This document shows positions 7,657 through 17,041 of a stretch of 64,000 nt of DNA, piece by piece; positions within the stretch are counted from its first letter, which is position 1; every line of letters begins with the position of its first letter. Below the pieces are notes generated by a model. That model was not told the DNA's origin. It saw only the letters and a program-made list of their open reading frames with translations, and did not search any database. Position numbers and translations under genes: made by a program. Source of the DNA: an uncultured Gammaproteobacteria bacterium. GTDB lineage: Bacteria > Pseudomonadota > Gammaproteobacteria > Pseudomonadales > Pseudohongiellaceae. The stretch lies in the NCBI GenBank assembly GCA_903837345.1, contig CAILUG010000056.1, forward strand, positions 1-64,000, given 5' to 3'.

Positions 7657-8778
7657 ATGAATCCCGGCATTACCAAGGACCCCGAGTTCATCCCCCAAAT
7701 GGAGCCCTCCATCGGCGATGAAGAGCGCAAGGCCGTTGCCGACTACATGGCCGCACCGGGCTGGCTGACGGAATTCCGCAATACCGCGCAGTTTGAACAA
7801 GCAGTGGCGCAATATTGCAATTGCGAGCACGCCATTGCAGTGAACAGCGGCACGGTGGCGCTGCTTATGGCGGCGCTGGCGCTGGATCTCGGCCCCGGCG
7901 ATGAAGTCATCGTGCCCAACTTCACTATGATCGCCACGCCCAATTCGGTAAAGCTGCCAGGCGCCACACCGGTGCTGGTGGATGTGGAACCAGACACTCT
8001 CTGCCTTGATATTGAAAAAGCCAAAGCCGCAATTACCAGCAGGACCAAAGCCATATTTCTGGTTGCGATCAACGGCCGCTATCCGGCAGCAGGTATCGAG
8101 GCCTTTGTCGATCTGTGTCGTGAGCGCGGCATTGCGCTGGTGGAAGATGCGGCACAGGCACTGGGATCCCGTTATCCCGACGGCTTCCACATGGGCACCA
8201 AGGCATCCATGGGTTGCCTGTCTTTTTCCTCTCCCAAAATCATCACCACCGGCCAGGGCGGCATGCTGCTTACCAACGATGCCCGCCTCGCCGACAAACT
8301 GCGACGGCTGAAGGATTTCGGGCGCAGTGGTGGCGGCAATGATCTGCATCCAACCATTGGCTACAACTTCAAGTTTACCGGGCTGCAGGCCTGCATCGGT
8401 CTGGCGCAGCTGGAAAAACTGGCCGCGCGCGTGCTGCGCAAAAAGGCCATCTGGCAACGCTACCGGTCAGGATTGGCAGGCATCAGTGGTATCAAGTTGT
8501 TCGACATGGACATCGTAAACTGCGTGCCATGGTTCATCGATGTGCTGGCCGACCGCCGCGACGAACTGCAGGAATATTTGCGGCAACACAATATCGGCAC
8601 CAGGCTGATGTATCCGCCAATCAACGCACAGCAATGCTATCGGGTGGCCGGGAGTTTTCCGGTATCGGAAACTGCGGGCAGGCGTGGCTTGTGGCTGCCT
8701 TCTGCCTCACAGTTGAGTGATGCAGAGGTCGACAGGGTGTGCACAACCATACGCAGGTTCTGTCACGAACAGCAATGA
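7657..8778 (+). CDS. DegT/DnrJ/EryC1/StrS sugar aminotransferase (GDP-perosamine synthase-like)
   Basis: This is a PLP enzyme of 373 residues from the ATG at 7657; an upstream in-frame start at 7570 would add 29 residues that do not look like family sequence. The PLP lysine lies in SFSSPKIITTGQGGM, the standard SFxxxKxITTGEGG block of the family. HAIAVNSGTVALLMAALAL and GPGDEVIVPNFTMIA are also canonical. These enzymes aminate keto-deoxy sugar nucleotides. The adjacent convergent gmd gene makes GDP-4-keto-6-deoxymannose, so GDP-perosamine synthesis is a reasonable inference, though the sugar is not proven. It is preceded by a roughly 190-nt leader shared with the divergent CE15 gene. Confidence 0.82.
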   Translation: MNPGITKDPEFIPQMEPSIGDEERKAVADYMAAPGWLTEFRNTAQFEQAVAQYCNCEHAIAVNSGTVALLMAALALDLGPGDEVIVPNFTMIATPNSVKLPGATPVLVDVEPDTLCLDIEKAKAAITSRTKAIFLVAINGRYPAAGIEAFVDLCRERGIALVEDAAQALGSRYPDGFHMGTKASMGCLSFSSPKIITTGQGGMLLTNDARLADKLRRLKDFGRSGGGNDLHPTIGYNFKFTGLQACIGLAQLEKLAARVLRKKAIWQRYRSGLAGISGIKLFDMDIVNCVPWFIDVLADRRDELQEYLRQHNIGTRLMYPPINAQQCYRVAGSFPVSETAGRRGLWLPSASQLSDAEVDRVCTTIRRFCHEQQ

Positions 8779-8789
8779 TTCCGCATGAA

Positions 8790-9764
8790 CTAGCTTTTCT
8801 TCAGCTTGTTCATCCAGTATTCAATCATTTCAATCATCATCTCTTCGAAACTGATTTCAGGCTGCCAGCCCAGCACAGTACGGATCTTGGTAGCGTCGCC
8901 TTTCAGAAAGGGCAACTCTTCCGGGCGGAAGAACTTGGGATTGATCCTGATGTAATCCTGGTAGTTGAGCCCGAGCTGGCTGAACACGAAATCACACATA
9001 TCACGCACAGAACGCGTCACGCCGGTGGCCACCACAAATTCATCGGGCTCGCTGTGGTTCAGAATCATGTGCATGGCTCTCACATAGTCGCGGCTGTGGC
9101 CCCAGTCGCGGTGCGAATCCATATTGCCCATCTCCAGATGCGACAACATGCCCAGCTTGATCATGACCGCCCCTTTGACAACCTTGCCGGTTACAAAATT
9201 GGAACCACGCAACGCTGACTCATGGTTGAACAGAATGCCATTGGAGGCGAACAGTTTGTAGGCTTTGCGGTAGTTTCTGACGATGTGATACGCAAACAAT
9301 TTGGCACAACCATAGGGGCTGGTGGGCAGCATGGTGGTGGTTTCCCGCTGGCACGAATCCGCATCGATGCCGGTGCCAAACATCTCCGAACTTGAGGCCT
9401 GATAGAAACGCGCTTGAGGGCACTCCAGCCGGTATGCCTCCAGCATGTTCAGTGTTCCCATGGCATTGGTGTTGGCGGTGTAAAGCGGAATCTCGAAACT
9501 GATCCTTACATGCGACTGGGCGGCGAGATGGTAGATTTCATCCGGCTGGATTTCCCGCAGCAACCTGGAAATCGCGGATGAATGTTCAAGATCGCCGTAA
9601 TAGGTTTTGATCTCGTTGGTGAGATCGTCGATGCGCAGTTCCTGATGCTCCGGGATCGAGTTGCGGCGGACGATGCCATGCACTTCGTATCCTTTGTTCA
9701 GCAACAGGCGCGCCAGCGTTGAGCCATCCTGTCCGTTGATACCTGTTATAAATGCCTTTCGCAC
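8790..9764 (-). CDS. gmd: GDP-mannose 4,6-dehydratase
   Basis: The protein has 324 residues and converts GDP-mannose to GDP-4-keto-6-deoxymannose in the cytoplasm. It is an extended SDR with the NADP-binding TGINGQDGS, YGDLEHSS, YHLAAQSHVRISFE, the catalytic Ser/Thr in SSSEMFG, and SPYGCAK with the Tyr-xxx-Lys pair. NHESALRGSNFVT and RDWGHSRDYV are Gmd-specific. The start is GTG at 9764 with AGGGAG six nt upstream. It faces the DegT aminotransferase across 11 bp and sits downstream of a cupin gene. The product can feed GDP-perosamine, GDP-rhamnose or GDP-fucose pathways; no fucose synthase is seen here. Confidence 0.95.
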   Translation of the reverse strand: MRKAFITGINGQDGSTLARLLLNKGYEVHGIVRRNSIPEHQELRIDDLTNEIKTYYGDLEHSSAISRLLREIQPDEIYHLAAQSHVRISFEIPLYTANTNAMGTLNMLEAYRLECPQARFYQASSSEMFGTGIDADSCQRETTTMLPTSPYGCAKLFAYHIVRNYRKAYKLFASNGILFNHESALRGSNFVTGKVVKGAVMIKLGMLSHLEMGNMDSHRDWGHSRDYVRAMHMILNHSEPDEFVVATGVTRSVRDMCDFVFSQLGLNYQDYIRINPKFFRPEELPFLKGDATKIRTVLGWQPEISFEEMMIEMIEYWMNKLKKS

Positions 9765-9808
9765 TGCCGCTCCCTAATTAGCCAGGAATTACCCTTCCAA
9801 ACACAAAT

Positions 9809-10219
9809 TCAAATAAAAACCTTGTCCTGCTGCTGCCCGGTATAGGGGCCGGTCTTGTATTCATATACCAGCGTGTCGGGCACCAGCGCCACGTAATTGT
9901 GTCCACCCTGCAATGTGAAACTGCAATCCCCGGGCAACAATGTGTGGTCTTCCAGAAACTGGCCGTCCACATCAAAAAACAGACACTTGACCTCTCCCGC
10001 AATTACCACCCAGCTTTCCTGTGCAATCACTGAGTCCGGCCCGGTTTTCCACACATGCTGGTGTGGCTTGAAGGTTTGCCCCTCCCTGAGATTCAGCGCC
10101 GAACATTGCAGGAATTGCTCGGCCGGGACCAGATCCAGCCTGCCTTCCTTCATTTCCGATTTCCTGAACACCATATGCAACAAGGTGCCGGGCTTGCAAC
10201 GGGAAAAAATCTTGTCCAT
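9809..10219 (-). CDS. Single-domain cupin protein
   Basis: The protein has 136 residues and a cupin beta-barrel. Likely metal ligands are the two His of KPHQHVWK, the Glu of AQESWVVI and the His of GGHNYVAL. GEVKCLFFDVDGQ and LLPGDCSFTL match the second cupin block (PGD turn). Small cupins of this type occur in surface polysaccharide clusters, sometimes as sugar-nucleotide isomerases or epimerases. Lying 44 nt upstream of gmd on the same strand, it probably shares that pathway. I cannot assign a reaction. Confidence 0.7.
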   Translation of the reverse strand: MDKIFSRCKPGTLLHMVFRKSEMKEGRLDLVPAEQFLQCSALNLREGQTFKPHQHVWKTGPDSVIAQESWVVIAGEVKCLFFDVDGQFLEDHTLLPGDCSFTLQGGHNYVALVPDTLVYEYKTGPYTGQQQDKVFI

Positions 10220-10391
10220 TCAAAAGTTCTTGTATCAACCCTGGATAAGCTGCTGTTTTACCAGCGATCCATCCAACGCGAAAGCGAATACTGTATTTGG
10301 CTCAGGGTAGCCCAGCTTTTTGCCGGATACTCGGGAAAATATCCCGACTCCCGGTTCAGGGACTGATACATCTGCTGGTGACAGTTTTGGG

Positions 10392-11315
10392 TCACGGCCA
10401 AATTGGTATGATCGTTTTCACTTCGCCGGTTTTGAGCCAGTGCGCACATTCCGGGGTCAGGTGGCGGGCCGCGATGTCATCGGCTTTCTGCACTTCGGCT
10501 GGGGTCAGCACGTCCTTCCAGCGCCCATTGGTGCCCTTGTTGACGAAACTGCTGCCGCCGCCCTTGAATACTGCGTCCATCATTTCAAACCTGGAGGCTT
10601 GCTGTTTCATGTAATCCAGCGAGCAATGTTCAAGAATCTGCGGCCAGTTCGCCTCATCCACGGCAATGCCCAGAAAACCGGCAATTCGGCTGATTTCAGC
10701 CCTGGTATTTGCGCGCAGATTGTTGAAATGCACCAGCAGCACATTGGGCAGCTGACGAATGTTCCACCACGATTGCACGTTACTCCAGAACGGCCAGAAC
10801 TGGCCGGCGTCGGTATCGAGGAATTCATGGTAGTAGGCGCGGATGTCGTCCACCGGCGGCAATAGCGGCGGCCCCACCAGCCCCGGTGTATTGTTGAACA
10901 TCTCGTAAGCCTGTGGCGTGAAATGCGTATGGTGGTGATGCATGCTCCAGACCACGTCGCGGGTATCACGGGCGATGTAGATGTATTTGGCCGCGGGTGA
11001 AAACACCAGCGCATCCACTGGCAGATGGGTTTTGATGAAGCGGCGATGCTGCTGCGCTTCCAGTTGTTGGTAAACTTCCTCTTTCGGCATCACCCGCAGA
11101 TCCAGCCACGGTGACGCCGAGAATGCAAAATCGGTGTTGGCGCCATTGCTCACCAGTTGGCCAAGGATCTGCTGCATCCAGGTGGTACCCGACTTGGCCC
11201 AGGTGCCGATCACGATGTCATCGTCACGAAACCGGAAGTCGTCCCAGCGGGTGGAATCCATGTGGTGGTTGTGGATATCGCGGGTTTTCTTCGGCCATGC
11301 AAACGTAGTGCTCAC
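10392..11315 (-). CDS. Sulfotransferase (PAPS-dependent, cytosolic type)
   Basis: The protein has 307 residues. The 5'-phosphosulfate loop is WAKSGTTWMQQIL, the 3'-phosphate site includes ARDTRDVVWSM, and a C-terminal VNKGTNGRWKDVL matches the RKGxxGDWK region that holds PAPS. It should transfer sulfate from PAPS to a hydroxyl group of a small acceptor. I chose the GTG at 11315 because GAGGGGG precedes it by six nt and the protein then begins STTFAWPKKTRDIHNHH, as homologs do. An upstream ATG would overlap the preceding gene. It is the last gene of a three-gene operon with an MBL hydrolase and a GMC oxidoreductase. Confidence 0.85.
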   Translation of the reverse strand: MSTTFAWPKKTRDIHNHHMDSTRWDDFRFRDDDIVIGTWAKSGTTWMQQILGQLVSNGANTDFAFSASPWLDLRVMPKEEVYQQLEAQQHRRFIKTHLPVDALVFSPAAKYIYIARDTRDVVWSMHHHHTHFTPQAYEMFNNTPGLVGPPLLPPVDDIRAYYHEFLDTDAGQFWPFWSNVQSWWNIRQLPNVLLVHFNNLRANTRAEISRIAGFLGIAVDEANWPQILEHCSLDYMKQQASRFEMMDAVFKGGGSSFVNKGTNGRWKDVLTPAEVQKADDIAARHLTPECAHWLKTGEVKTIIPIWP

Positions 11316-11335
11316 GCTTTGCCCCCTCAAGTTTG

Positions 11336-12217
11336 CTATTTCTTCTGCTGCAACCTGCAACCATGCGCATCACGCACCACATAACCACCGGTGGGCTCAT
11401 TGAAGTGACTGCCTATGATGTAGGTGTCGCTGTTGGCCACTTTGTTGACGAAACCCACGCGGGTCTGTGCAGCCTGATCCTTGTCCATGTCGAAACGGGC
11501 CGGATCGCCCGGCAATTCAAGCTGGATCGGGTGATGCATCATGTCGCCGGTGACAATGGCGCGTTCGCCCTTTGATTCGATGCAGATGCTGACGTGGCCG
11601 GGCGTGTGGCCGGGTGTTGGCATCAGAGTAAGTTCGGGACAGATCTTGTGATCGGGCTCGATCAGGTCAACCAGACCGGCATCCAGCACCGGCTGAATTG
11701 CATCCGACATGTGATTGAGATCGTGATAGCCGTGCGTTTCGTTCAGCATCTGCCAGTGCGCATATTCCTTGCGCCCAAACAGGTAGCGCGCATTGGGGAA
11801 GGTGGGCACCCACTTGCCGTTGACGAGATGGGTGTTCCAGCCAACGTGATCGAAATGCAGATGTGTGCACAGCACCGTATCGATGTTTTCCGGCTTGAAA
11901 CCGGCATGGGCGAGATCGGCGAGGAAGCTGGTCTGCATGTTGGTGAACACCGGGAACTCGCGCTGGCGGTCGTTGCCGATGCAGGTATCCAGCATGATCT
12001 GCCGTGTTTTGGTACGCATCACAAAACACTGGAACGAGATCAGCATCTTGCCTTCCTTCGTTGCGTAGTGCGGAATCAGCCAGGGATAGGCCTGCACGGT
12101 GGCCGGAGTGGCATCCGGCAACAGCATCGTGATGTCGTCTTCCCACGCGTTCACTTCCACCAGGCGTGTGATTTCAACGTCGCCGATCTTCCAGGTGCGC
12201 ATATGTTCGATGGCCAT
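11336..12217 (-). CDS. MBL-fold hydrolase, lactonase/arylsulfatase-like
   Basis: The protein has 293 residues and a complete metallo-beta-lactamase metal site: HLHFDHVGW (HxHxDH), GHTPGH, the bridging Asp in TGDMMHH, and a distal His in GSHFNEP. Sequences of this shape include N-acyl-homoserine lactonase-like and other ester or lactone hydrolases. The start is ATG at 12217 with AGGGGA upstream. It lies 20 nt from the GMC oxidoreductase and 20 nt from the sulfotransferase, so the three are one operon. An oxidoreductase, a hydrolase and a sulfotransferase together suggest modification of a hydroxylated small molecule, which is inference. Confidence 0.85.
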   Translation of the reverse strand: MAIEHMRTWKIGDVEITRLVEVNAWEDDITMLLPDATPATVQAYPWLIPHYATKEGKMLISFQCFVMRTKTRQIMLDTCIGNDRQREFPVFTNMQTSFLADLAHAGFKPENIDTVLCTHLHFDHVGWNTHLVNGKWVPTFPNARYLFGRKEYAHWQMLNETHGYHDLNHMSDAIQPVLDAGLVDLIEPDHKICPELTLMPTPGHTPGHVSICIESKGERAIVTGDMMHHPIQLELPGDPARFDMDKDQAAQTRVGFVNKVANSDTYIIGSHFNEPTGGYVVRDAHGCRLQQKK

Positions 12218-12237
12218 GGCTTGGTCCCCTGTTCTTG

Positions 12238-13851
12238 TTATGGATTGACGGAAAGTAGCATATCTGCCGCCTTTTCCGCGATGGCGACAACGCTGGCATT
12301 GGTATTGGCACCGACCAGCTGCGGGTAGATTGAGGCATCGGCCACCCGCAGACCTTGCAGTCCATGCACTTTCAATTCGTGGTTCACCACGGCATCCGCA
12401 TCAGGACCCATGCGGCAGGTGCAGCCCGGGTGATGCACGGTGGCAAGTGTGTTGCGCACATAGCCTTCAAGTCCGGCATCGCTCTGCACTGACTTGCCCG
12501 GCAAACGCTCATGGGCTTGAAAAGGCTGGAAGCCGGCTGACCCCAGAATACTGCGTGCCAGCTTCAAACCGGTGACCAGTGTATCGATATCTTTTTGTGC
12601 AGAACCAAGGGCCGGATCAATCAATGGTTGCGACAGCGGATCATTGCTGCCCACTTTTACAGTTCCGCGACTCTGCGGATACAGGCAAACCAGGCTGATT
12701 GCATAACCGTGACCAAGCGGCAACGGAAACGGTTTGACATTGCGACGCGCTGGTTGAAACACCACCTGCATGTCAGGCCGGTCAAGTCCACTTTGCGTTT
12801 TTATGTAGGCATTGGTCTCGAACAGGTTGCTGCCCAGCGGGCCGGTGCCAGCCACCAGATATTCCAGGCCATTCCACAGATCACGGGCGGCGGCGCGCCA
12901 TGACAAACCGTAGGAAGCGCTGTCCCTGGTATCCATTGCGACATAGGTAGCCGGATGATCTGCCAGATTGCGACCAACGCCTGGCAACTGATGTTGCGGT
13001 TTGATACCTGCCCGTTCCAGCTCGGCACTGTCACCGATACCGGAATGCAGCAGGATGTGCGGGGAATGGAAAGTGCCGGCACTCAGCACGACTTCGCGCT
13101 CTGCACGCAAGGTTTGCACACCTTGCGCCGTCTGGATTTCCACACCTGTTGCAATGCCGTTCTGCAACAGAATCCTGCGTGTCATGGTGTTGGTGAGCAC
13201 AGTCAGGTTCTTGCGCTGCAACACCGGCCGCAGATACGCGCTGGCAGTCGACACACGACGACCGTTGGCGATGGTGCCCTGCCGGTAGCCATAGCCTTCC
13301 GGTTCAGCCACATTGAAATCTTCACAGTGCGGGAAACCGAGTTCACTCATGCTGCGATTGAATATTTCGCACAGGGAATTTGGCCGCTTGATGAAATTAA
13401 CCGCCATCGGCCCGCCAGTGCGGTGCACTGAAGAATTGCCATAGTGCTCGTTGTGTTCCGACCGCAAAAAATACGGCAACAATTCCTGATAGCTCCAGCC
13501 GTGGTTGCCGCGTGCGGCCCAGTCATCGTAATCGCGCGCCGGTCCCCTGTAGTAGGCCATGCCGTTGATCGAACCGCTGCCACCCACCACCTTGCCACGC
13601 GGCAACGCAATCACGCGATTGTTGAGCGCAGCTTGCGGCGTGGTGGTGAGCCCCCAGCCAAAGCGTTCGCTCATGATGGCGGCGCCCACTGCTGCCGGAA
13701 TGCTGATGTACGGATGCTGCTCGGAACCACCGGCTTCGATCAGGCATACACGATGCGCAGGATTCTCCGAAAGCCGCGCCGCCAGCACGCAGCCGGCAGT
13801 GCCGGCACCGATGATGAGGTAGTCGTAGGTTGGTGTTGCAGAAGTAGTCAT
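12238..13851 (-). CDS. GMC-family FAD-dependent oxidoreductase
   Basis: The protein has 537 residues, the usual length for choline dehydrogenase / alcohol dehydrogenase relatives. The FAD-binding motif IIGAGTAGCVLAARLSE is at the N-terminus, GGSGSINGM is the first GMC signature and HSPHILLHSGIG the second. The catalytic His lies in TVHHPGCTCRMG, and the C-terminal Asn-rich turn is LVGANTNASVVAIAEKAAD. It oxidises an alcohol to an aldehyde or ketone; the substrate is not evident. It is the first gene of the minus-strand operon with the MBL hydrolase and sulfotransferase. No signal peptide is visible, so it is cytoplasmic. Confidence 0.92.
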   Translation of the reverse strand: MTTSATPTYDYLIIGAGTAGCVLAARLSENPAHRVCLIEAGGSEQHPYISIPAAVGAAIMSERFGWGLTTTPQAALNNRVIALPRGKVVGGSGSINGMAYYRGPARDYDDWAARGNHGWSYQELLPYFLRSEHNEHYGNSSVHRTGGPMAVNFIKRPNSLCEIFNRSMSELGFPHCEDFNVAEPEGYGYRQGTIANGRRVSTASAYLRPVLQRKNLTVLTNTMTRRILLQNGIATGVEIQTAQGVQTLRAEREVVLSAGTFHSPHILLHSGIGDSAELERAGIKPQHQLPGVGRNLADHPATYVAMDTRDSASYGLSWRAAARDLWNGLEYLVAGTGPLGSNLFETNAYIKTQSGLDRPDMQVVFQPARRNVKPFPLPLGHGYAISLVCLYPQSRGTVKVGSNDPLSQPLIDPALGSAQKDIDTLVTGLKLARSILGSAGFQPFQAHERLPGKSVQSDAGLEGYVRNTLATVHHPGCTCRMGPDADAVVNHELKVHGLQGLRVADASIYPQLVGANTNASVVAIAEKAADMLLSVNP

Positions 13852-14143
13852 TGAGACTAAACAGCCTTGTTCTTGTTGGTGGCGAGTATAGCCAATTATC
13901 AGTCACTGCGATTTCGGTGAATAATAAGTTTGACTTGTCAAGCATTACTCTATAGAGTGCGATGCAGCTAGAAAAACCGGCTCATATTTACTTTCCCTTC
14001 GTAGCAATTCCCAAATTCTCCGTTTAAAAAGTTTCATATCCCAGTAAGTTTTTAGCTACAACCAAGCCTTATCAACGTTATCTATATATTATCGATAAAC
14101 GCTCGACCAAGGCTTACCCATGTTTATTAAATAGGTTATTCAA

Positions 14144-14353
14144 ATGTCAAATAAAGTATCCGGAACCGTCAAATGGTTCAACGAAGCCAAAGGTTTCGGT
14201 TTCATCGCCCAATCTTCCGGCCCAGATGTGTTCGCACATTTCAGCGCCATCTCCAGCCCGGGTTTCAAAACCCTGGCCGAAGGCCAGAAAGTTGAGTTCA
14301 CCGTAGTACAGGGCCAGAAAGGCCCACAGGCCGAGAACATCGTAGCTCTGTAA
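14144..14353 (+). CDS. Cold-shock protein, CspA family
   Basis: The protein has 69 residues and one cold-shock domain. RNP1 is KGFGFI and RNP2 is VFAHF; the more common form is VFVHF. It binds single-stranded RNA and DNA and acts as an RNA chaperone. The gene stands alone with a non-coding leader of up to 292 nt, AT-rich near the start codon, consistent with the long structured leaders of cspA genes. It ends in a strong intrinsic terminator 20 nt after the stop. A TTTGAC / TATAGA pair at 13929 and 13951 (16-nt spacing) could be its promoter, but this is weak evidence. Confidence 0.95.
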   Translation: MSNKVSGTVKWFNEAKGFGFIAQSSGPDVFAHFSAISSPGFKTLAEGQKVEFTVVQGQKGPQAENIVAL

Positions 14354-14372
14354 GCCACGATTTCCGGTCCGG

Positions 14373-14401
14373 AAAAAAGCAAGCTTCGGCTTGCTTTTTT
14401 T
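14373..14401 (+). terminator. Intrinsic terminator of the cold-shock gene
   Basis: A perfect 12-bp stem (14373-14384 with 14389-14400) closes on a UUCG tetraloop and ends in a run of seven T. The stem is A/T-tailed, so it could also work on the other strand. Confidence 0.95.
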
Positions 14402-14544
14402 ATGAACGGGAAAAAGCTCCATTTACTGGATCTTTGCGCGGAACCGGTGGAACTGCTTCGAACGCCGCAGGCGCTTCTGGTTTTGCAAAGTCTGGCCAAT
14501 AATAGACCGATGTCAATTCTGCCAACTTGAACCAGGTACTACCG

Positions 14545-15735
14545 ATGGAATTCAAAGACACCCTCGCTGCCCGCAATGCAAGCTTTCCACTGCAAGGCCA
14601 CTATGAGCCCAAATACCGGCCCGTGGTCGACGCCTTTGTTGAAAATTTCTTGGTAGAAGATGAAGTTGGTGCCGGTGTCAGCATCATGGTGCAGGGCAGG
14701 ACCGTGATTGATCTGTGGGGCGGCTGGCGCAACAGTGCAATGTCTACACCGTGGGATGCAGCAACCACTGTGTGCATGATGTCGGTGGCCAAGGGAGTTA
14801 CCGCCATCTGTTTCAACATGCTGATCGAGCGTGGCTTGATTCATCCCGGTGACCCGGTCATCAAGTATTGGCCCGAGTACGGTCAGAACGGCAAGCAGAA
14901 GACACTGGTGCGGCACTTCCTCGACCACACTGCCGCAGTGCCGGTGCTGACCACTGACAAACTCTGGCCCGGCGCGATGTTTGATCGCGAAGCCATGATC
15001 CACGCCCTCGAAATACAGGAGCCATTGTGGGAGATAGGCACCAAGGCCGCCTACCACGTGCATCACCAGGGCTTTCTGCTGGGCGAACTGATGCGTCGCG
15101 TCACCGGCATGACGGTGGGCCCGTTCCTGCGCAAGCAGATCACGGATCCACTCAAGGCCGAGTATTACATCGGCCGCATGAGTGCCGCCGAACAGGCGAC
15201 TGTTGCGGAAGTGATGCCCAACATGAATGCGCGCCTGTTCGCTGCCAAGGATCATGAAGACCAGACCTCGCTGCGCTCACTCGCCTTCAAACAGAATCCG
15301 CTTGAAGCGTGGGCAACCACCATGAACAGCTCAATCTGGAAGACCTGCGAAATCGCCAGTGGCAGCGGTCATGGCAATGCGCGCGGCGTGGCGAAGATTT
15401 ATGGCGCGCTCGGCAACGGCGGCTCGCTGGATGGCGTGAAACTGATGGGCAAGCCCGGCATCGAGGCGATGATTGTTGAACAGCACAACCAGACGGAAGC
15501 GCTGCAGGATCGCCCCTATCACCAGGCACTCGGTGTTCTGCTCAACACGCCGGAAGCGGTGTTCATGGGCCCCAACCTGCGCAGTTTCGGCCACCATGGT
15601 CTCGGTGGTTCCCTCGGCTTCTGCGATCCGGATGCCGGCATCGGCTTCGCCTATTGCTGCAACAAGATGCATGCGGTGGGCACCAACGGACCACGGGCCG
15701 CACGCTTGATCAATGCGTTGTACGGCTGCGGCTAA
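14545..15735 (+). CDS. Serine hydrolase of the beta-lactamase / EstB type
   Basis: The protein has 396 residues from the ATG at 14545; a TTG at 14527 is an alternative. The class C-like catalytic SxxK is SVAKG, preceded by the usual CMM and followed by a helix. A Tyr in AAYHVHHQGFLLGEL is the probable general base, and FGHHGLGGSLGF is the C-terminal glycine-rich block. Members are esterases or transesterases, not true beta-lactamases. No signal peptide is seen, so a cytoplasmic esterase is likely. It converges on the SDR gene with a 4-nt overlap. It may serve the neighbouring catabolic genes. Confidence 0.85.
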   Translation: MEFKDTLAARNASFPLQGHYEPKYRPVVDAFVENFLVEDEVGAGVSIMVQGRTVIDLWGGWRNSAMSTPWDAATTVCMMSVAKGVTAICFNMLIERGLIHPGDPVIKYWPEYGQNGKQKTLVRHFLDHTAAVPVLTTDKLWPGAMFDREAMIHALEIQEPLWEIGTKAAYHVHHQGFLLGELMRRVTGMTVGPFLRKQITDPLKAEYYIGRMSAAEQATVAEVMPNMNARLFAAKDHEDQTSLRSLAFKQNPLEAWATTMNSSIWKTCEIASGSGHGNARGVAKIYGALGNGGSLDGVKLMGKPGIEAMIVEQHNQTEALQDRPYHQALGVLLNTPEAVFMGPNLRSFGHHGLGGSLGFCDPDAGIGFAYCCNKMHAVGTNGPRAARLINALYGCG

Positions 15736-16487
15736 CCCGCCGAAGAAGCACCGCCATCGACATTGAAGATTTCACCATTGACGAAGCTGGCCTCCTTGCT
15801 TAGCAGGAACGCAATGGCGTTGTTGTTGTCTTCATAGGTGCCGATGCGGCGCAGCGGATTTGAAGCGGCGCGTTTTTCGTACACCTCTTTGGTGTTGAGG
15901 CCGAGCGCACCTGGCGTCGGAACCGAGGCCGGCGATACTGCATTCACACGGATGCCTTTTGGTCCAAGTTCGGCGCCCAGCACTTTGGTCAGCACAGTCA
16001 CTGCGCCTTTCACTGCGCTGTAGGCAGAGGTGTTGGGATAGCCACGATGCGCCACCGGCGACGACATGTTGATGATGCTGGCACCACGTTCCTTGTCGTA
16101 ATGTTTCAGCAAAGCCTGCGCCGACCAGAATGGCGCCTTGATACCGACCGCCAGCATTGCCGTCAGCCGGGCATCCTCCACCTGCTCCACCGGGCAGTAA
16201 TGCAGAATCATCGCATTGTTGATGATGGCGTCGATGCGGCCGCCCTTGCTGGCAAAGTCGTCGGCTACCTGCAGGAAGGTGGCCTGATCAGCCAGGTCAC
16301 CCACGTAGGCATGGGCCTCATAGCCCTTGGCTATCAGATCAGCCACGGTAGCGGTGCAGGTGGCAGTATCAATATCGGCCACGCCGACAATGGCGCCACA
16401 GGCCGCCAGATGCTCGGCCAGATGCTGGCCCAGGCCGCGGCCGGCGCCGGTGATGAGAATGTAGTGCTGGCTTAAGTCAGGTTTCAT
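15732..16487 (-). CDS. Short-chain dehydrogenase/reductase
   Basis: The protein has 251 residues from the ATG at 16487 (GGGAGA lies upstream; a longer frame from 16523 has no family support). TGAGRGLG binds NAD(P), followed by NNAMI, the catalytic Ser in NMSSPVAHRG and YSAVK with the Tyr-Lys pair. PEF-like SPASVPTPGALG and the C-terminal FNVDGGASS are typical of classical SDRs. The substrate is probably a hydroxyl or keto compound of the adjacent catabolic genes. It is divergent from the carboxymuconolactone decarboxylase-like operon, with about 100 nt between them. Confidence 0.9.
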   Translation of the reverse strand: MKPDLSQHYILITGAGRGLGQHLAEHLAACGAIVGVADIDTATCTATVADLIAKGYEAHAYVGDLADQATFLQVADDFASKGGRIDAIINNAMILHYCPVEQVEDARLTAMLAVGIKAPFWSAQALLKHYDKERGASIINMSSPVAHRGYPNTSAYSAVKGAVTVLTKVLGAELGPKGIRVNAVSPASVPTPGALGLNTKEVYEKRAASNPLRRIGTYEDNNNAIAFLLSKEASFVNGEIFNVDGGASSAG

Positions 16488-16588
16488 TATTGTTGTCTCC
16501 CGTTGATCTTGTATGATGCCCATACTAGTGAATTCACCTTCACGATAACAACATTCCCGTCAACTTTGCCTCACTATCAGGAGCCCGC

Positions 16589-17035
16589 ATGTCCACCGAT
16601 TCCCGCAAAGCCCTCCGCGCCCTTGGCCTGAAAACCCGCACCGAAGTGCTGGGCCAGAAATACGTCGATGCCGCCATGAACAACCGCAATGCCTTCAACA
16701 GCGGCCTGCAGGAATTGCTGAACGAATACTGTTGGGGCGCCGGCTGGAACGGCCCCGGCCTCAGCCGCAAGGAGCGCAGCCTGATCAATCTGGCGATGCT
16801 GACCGCGCTCGGCAAAACCCATGAAGTGGCCACTCATGTGCGTGGCGCCAAGAACAACGGCCTCACCAATGACCAGATTGCAGCAGTGTTGCTGCAAACT
16901 GCGGTGTACTGTGGTGTGCCTGCCGCGGTGGACAGTTTTCGCGCTGCCAATACCGTGATCCAGGAGTGGGATGCCGAGCATGCCGTCAAAGCCGCAGCAC
17001 CTGCCAAAGCCCCGAAAAAAGCCAAGAAGAAGTAA
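16589..17035 (+). CDS. Carboxymuconolactone decarboxylase family protein
   Basis: The protein has 148 residues and resembles 4-carboxymuconolactone decarboxylase / AhpD-like proteins (KERSLINLAMLTALGKTHEVATH, then AVYCGVPAAVDSFR). It has a single Cys at the position where AhpD-type members have CxxC, so it is more like the decarboxylase branch. The C-terminus ends in an unusual Ala-Lys-Pro-rich tail of about 17 residues (KAAAPAKAPKKAKKK). CAGGAG precedes the ATG. It heads a tight operon with a 6-nt gap to the next gene. A role in ring-cleavage product metabolism is likely, but other gamma-lactone decarboxylations are possible. Confidence 0.85.
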   Translation: MSTDSRKALRALGLKTRTEVLGQKYVDAAMNNRNAFNSGLQELLNEYCWGAGWNGPGLSRKERSLINLAMLTALGKTHEVATHVRGAKNNGLTNDQIAAVLLQTAVYCGVPAAVDSFRAANTVIQEWDAEHAVKAAAPAKAPKKAKKK

Positions 17036-17041
17036 CACTGC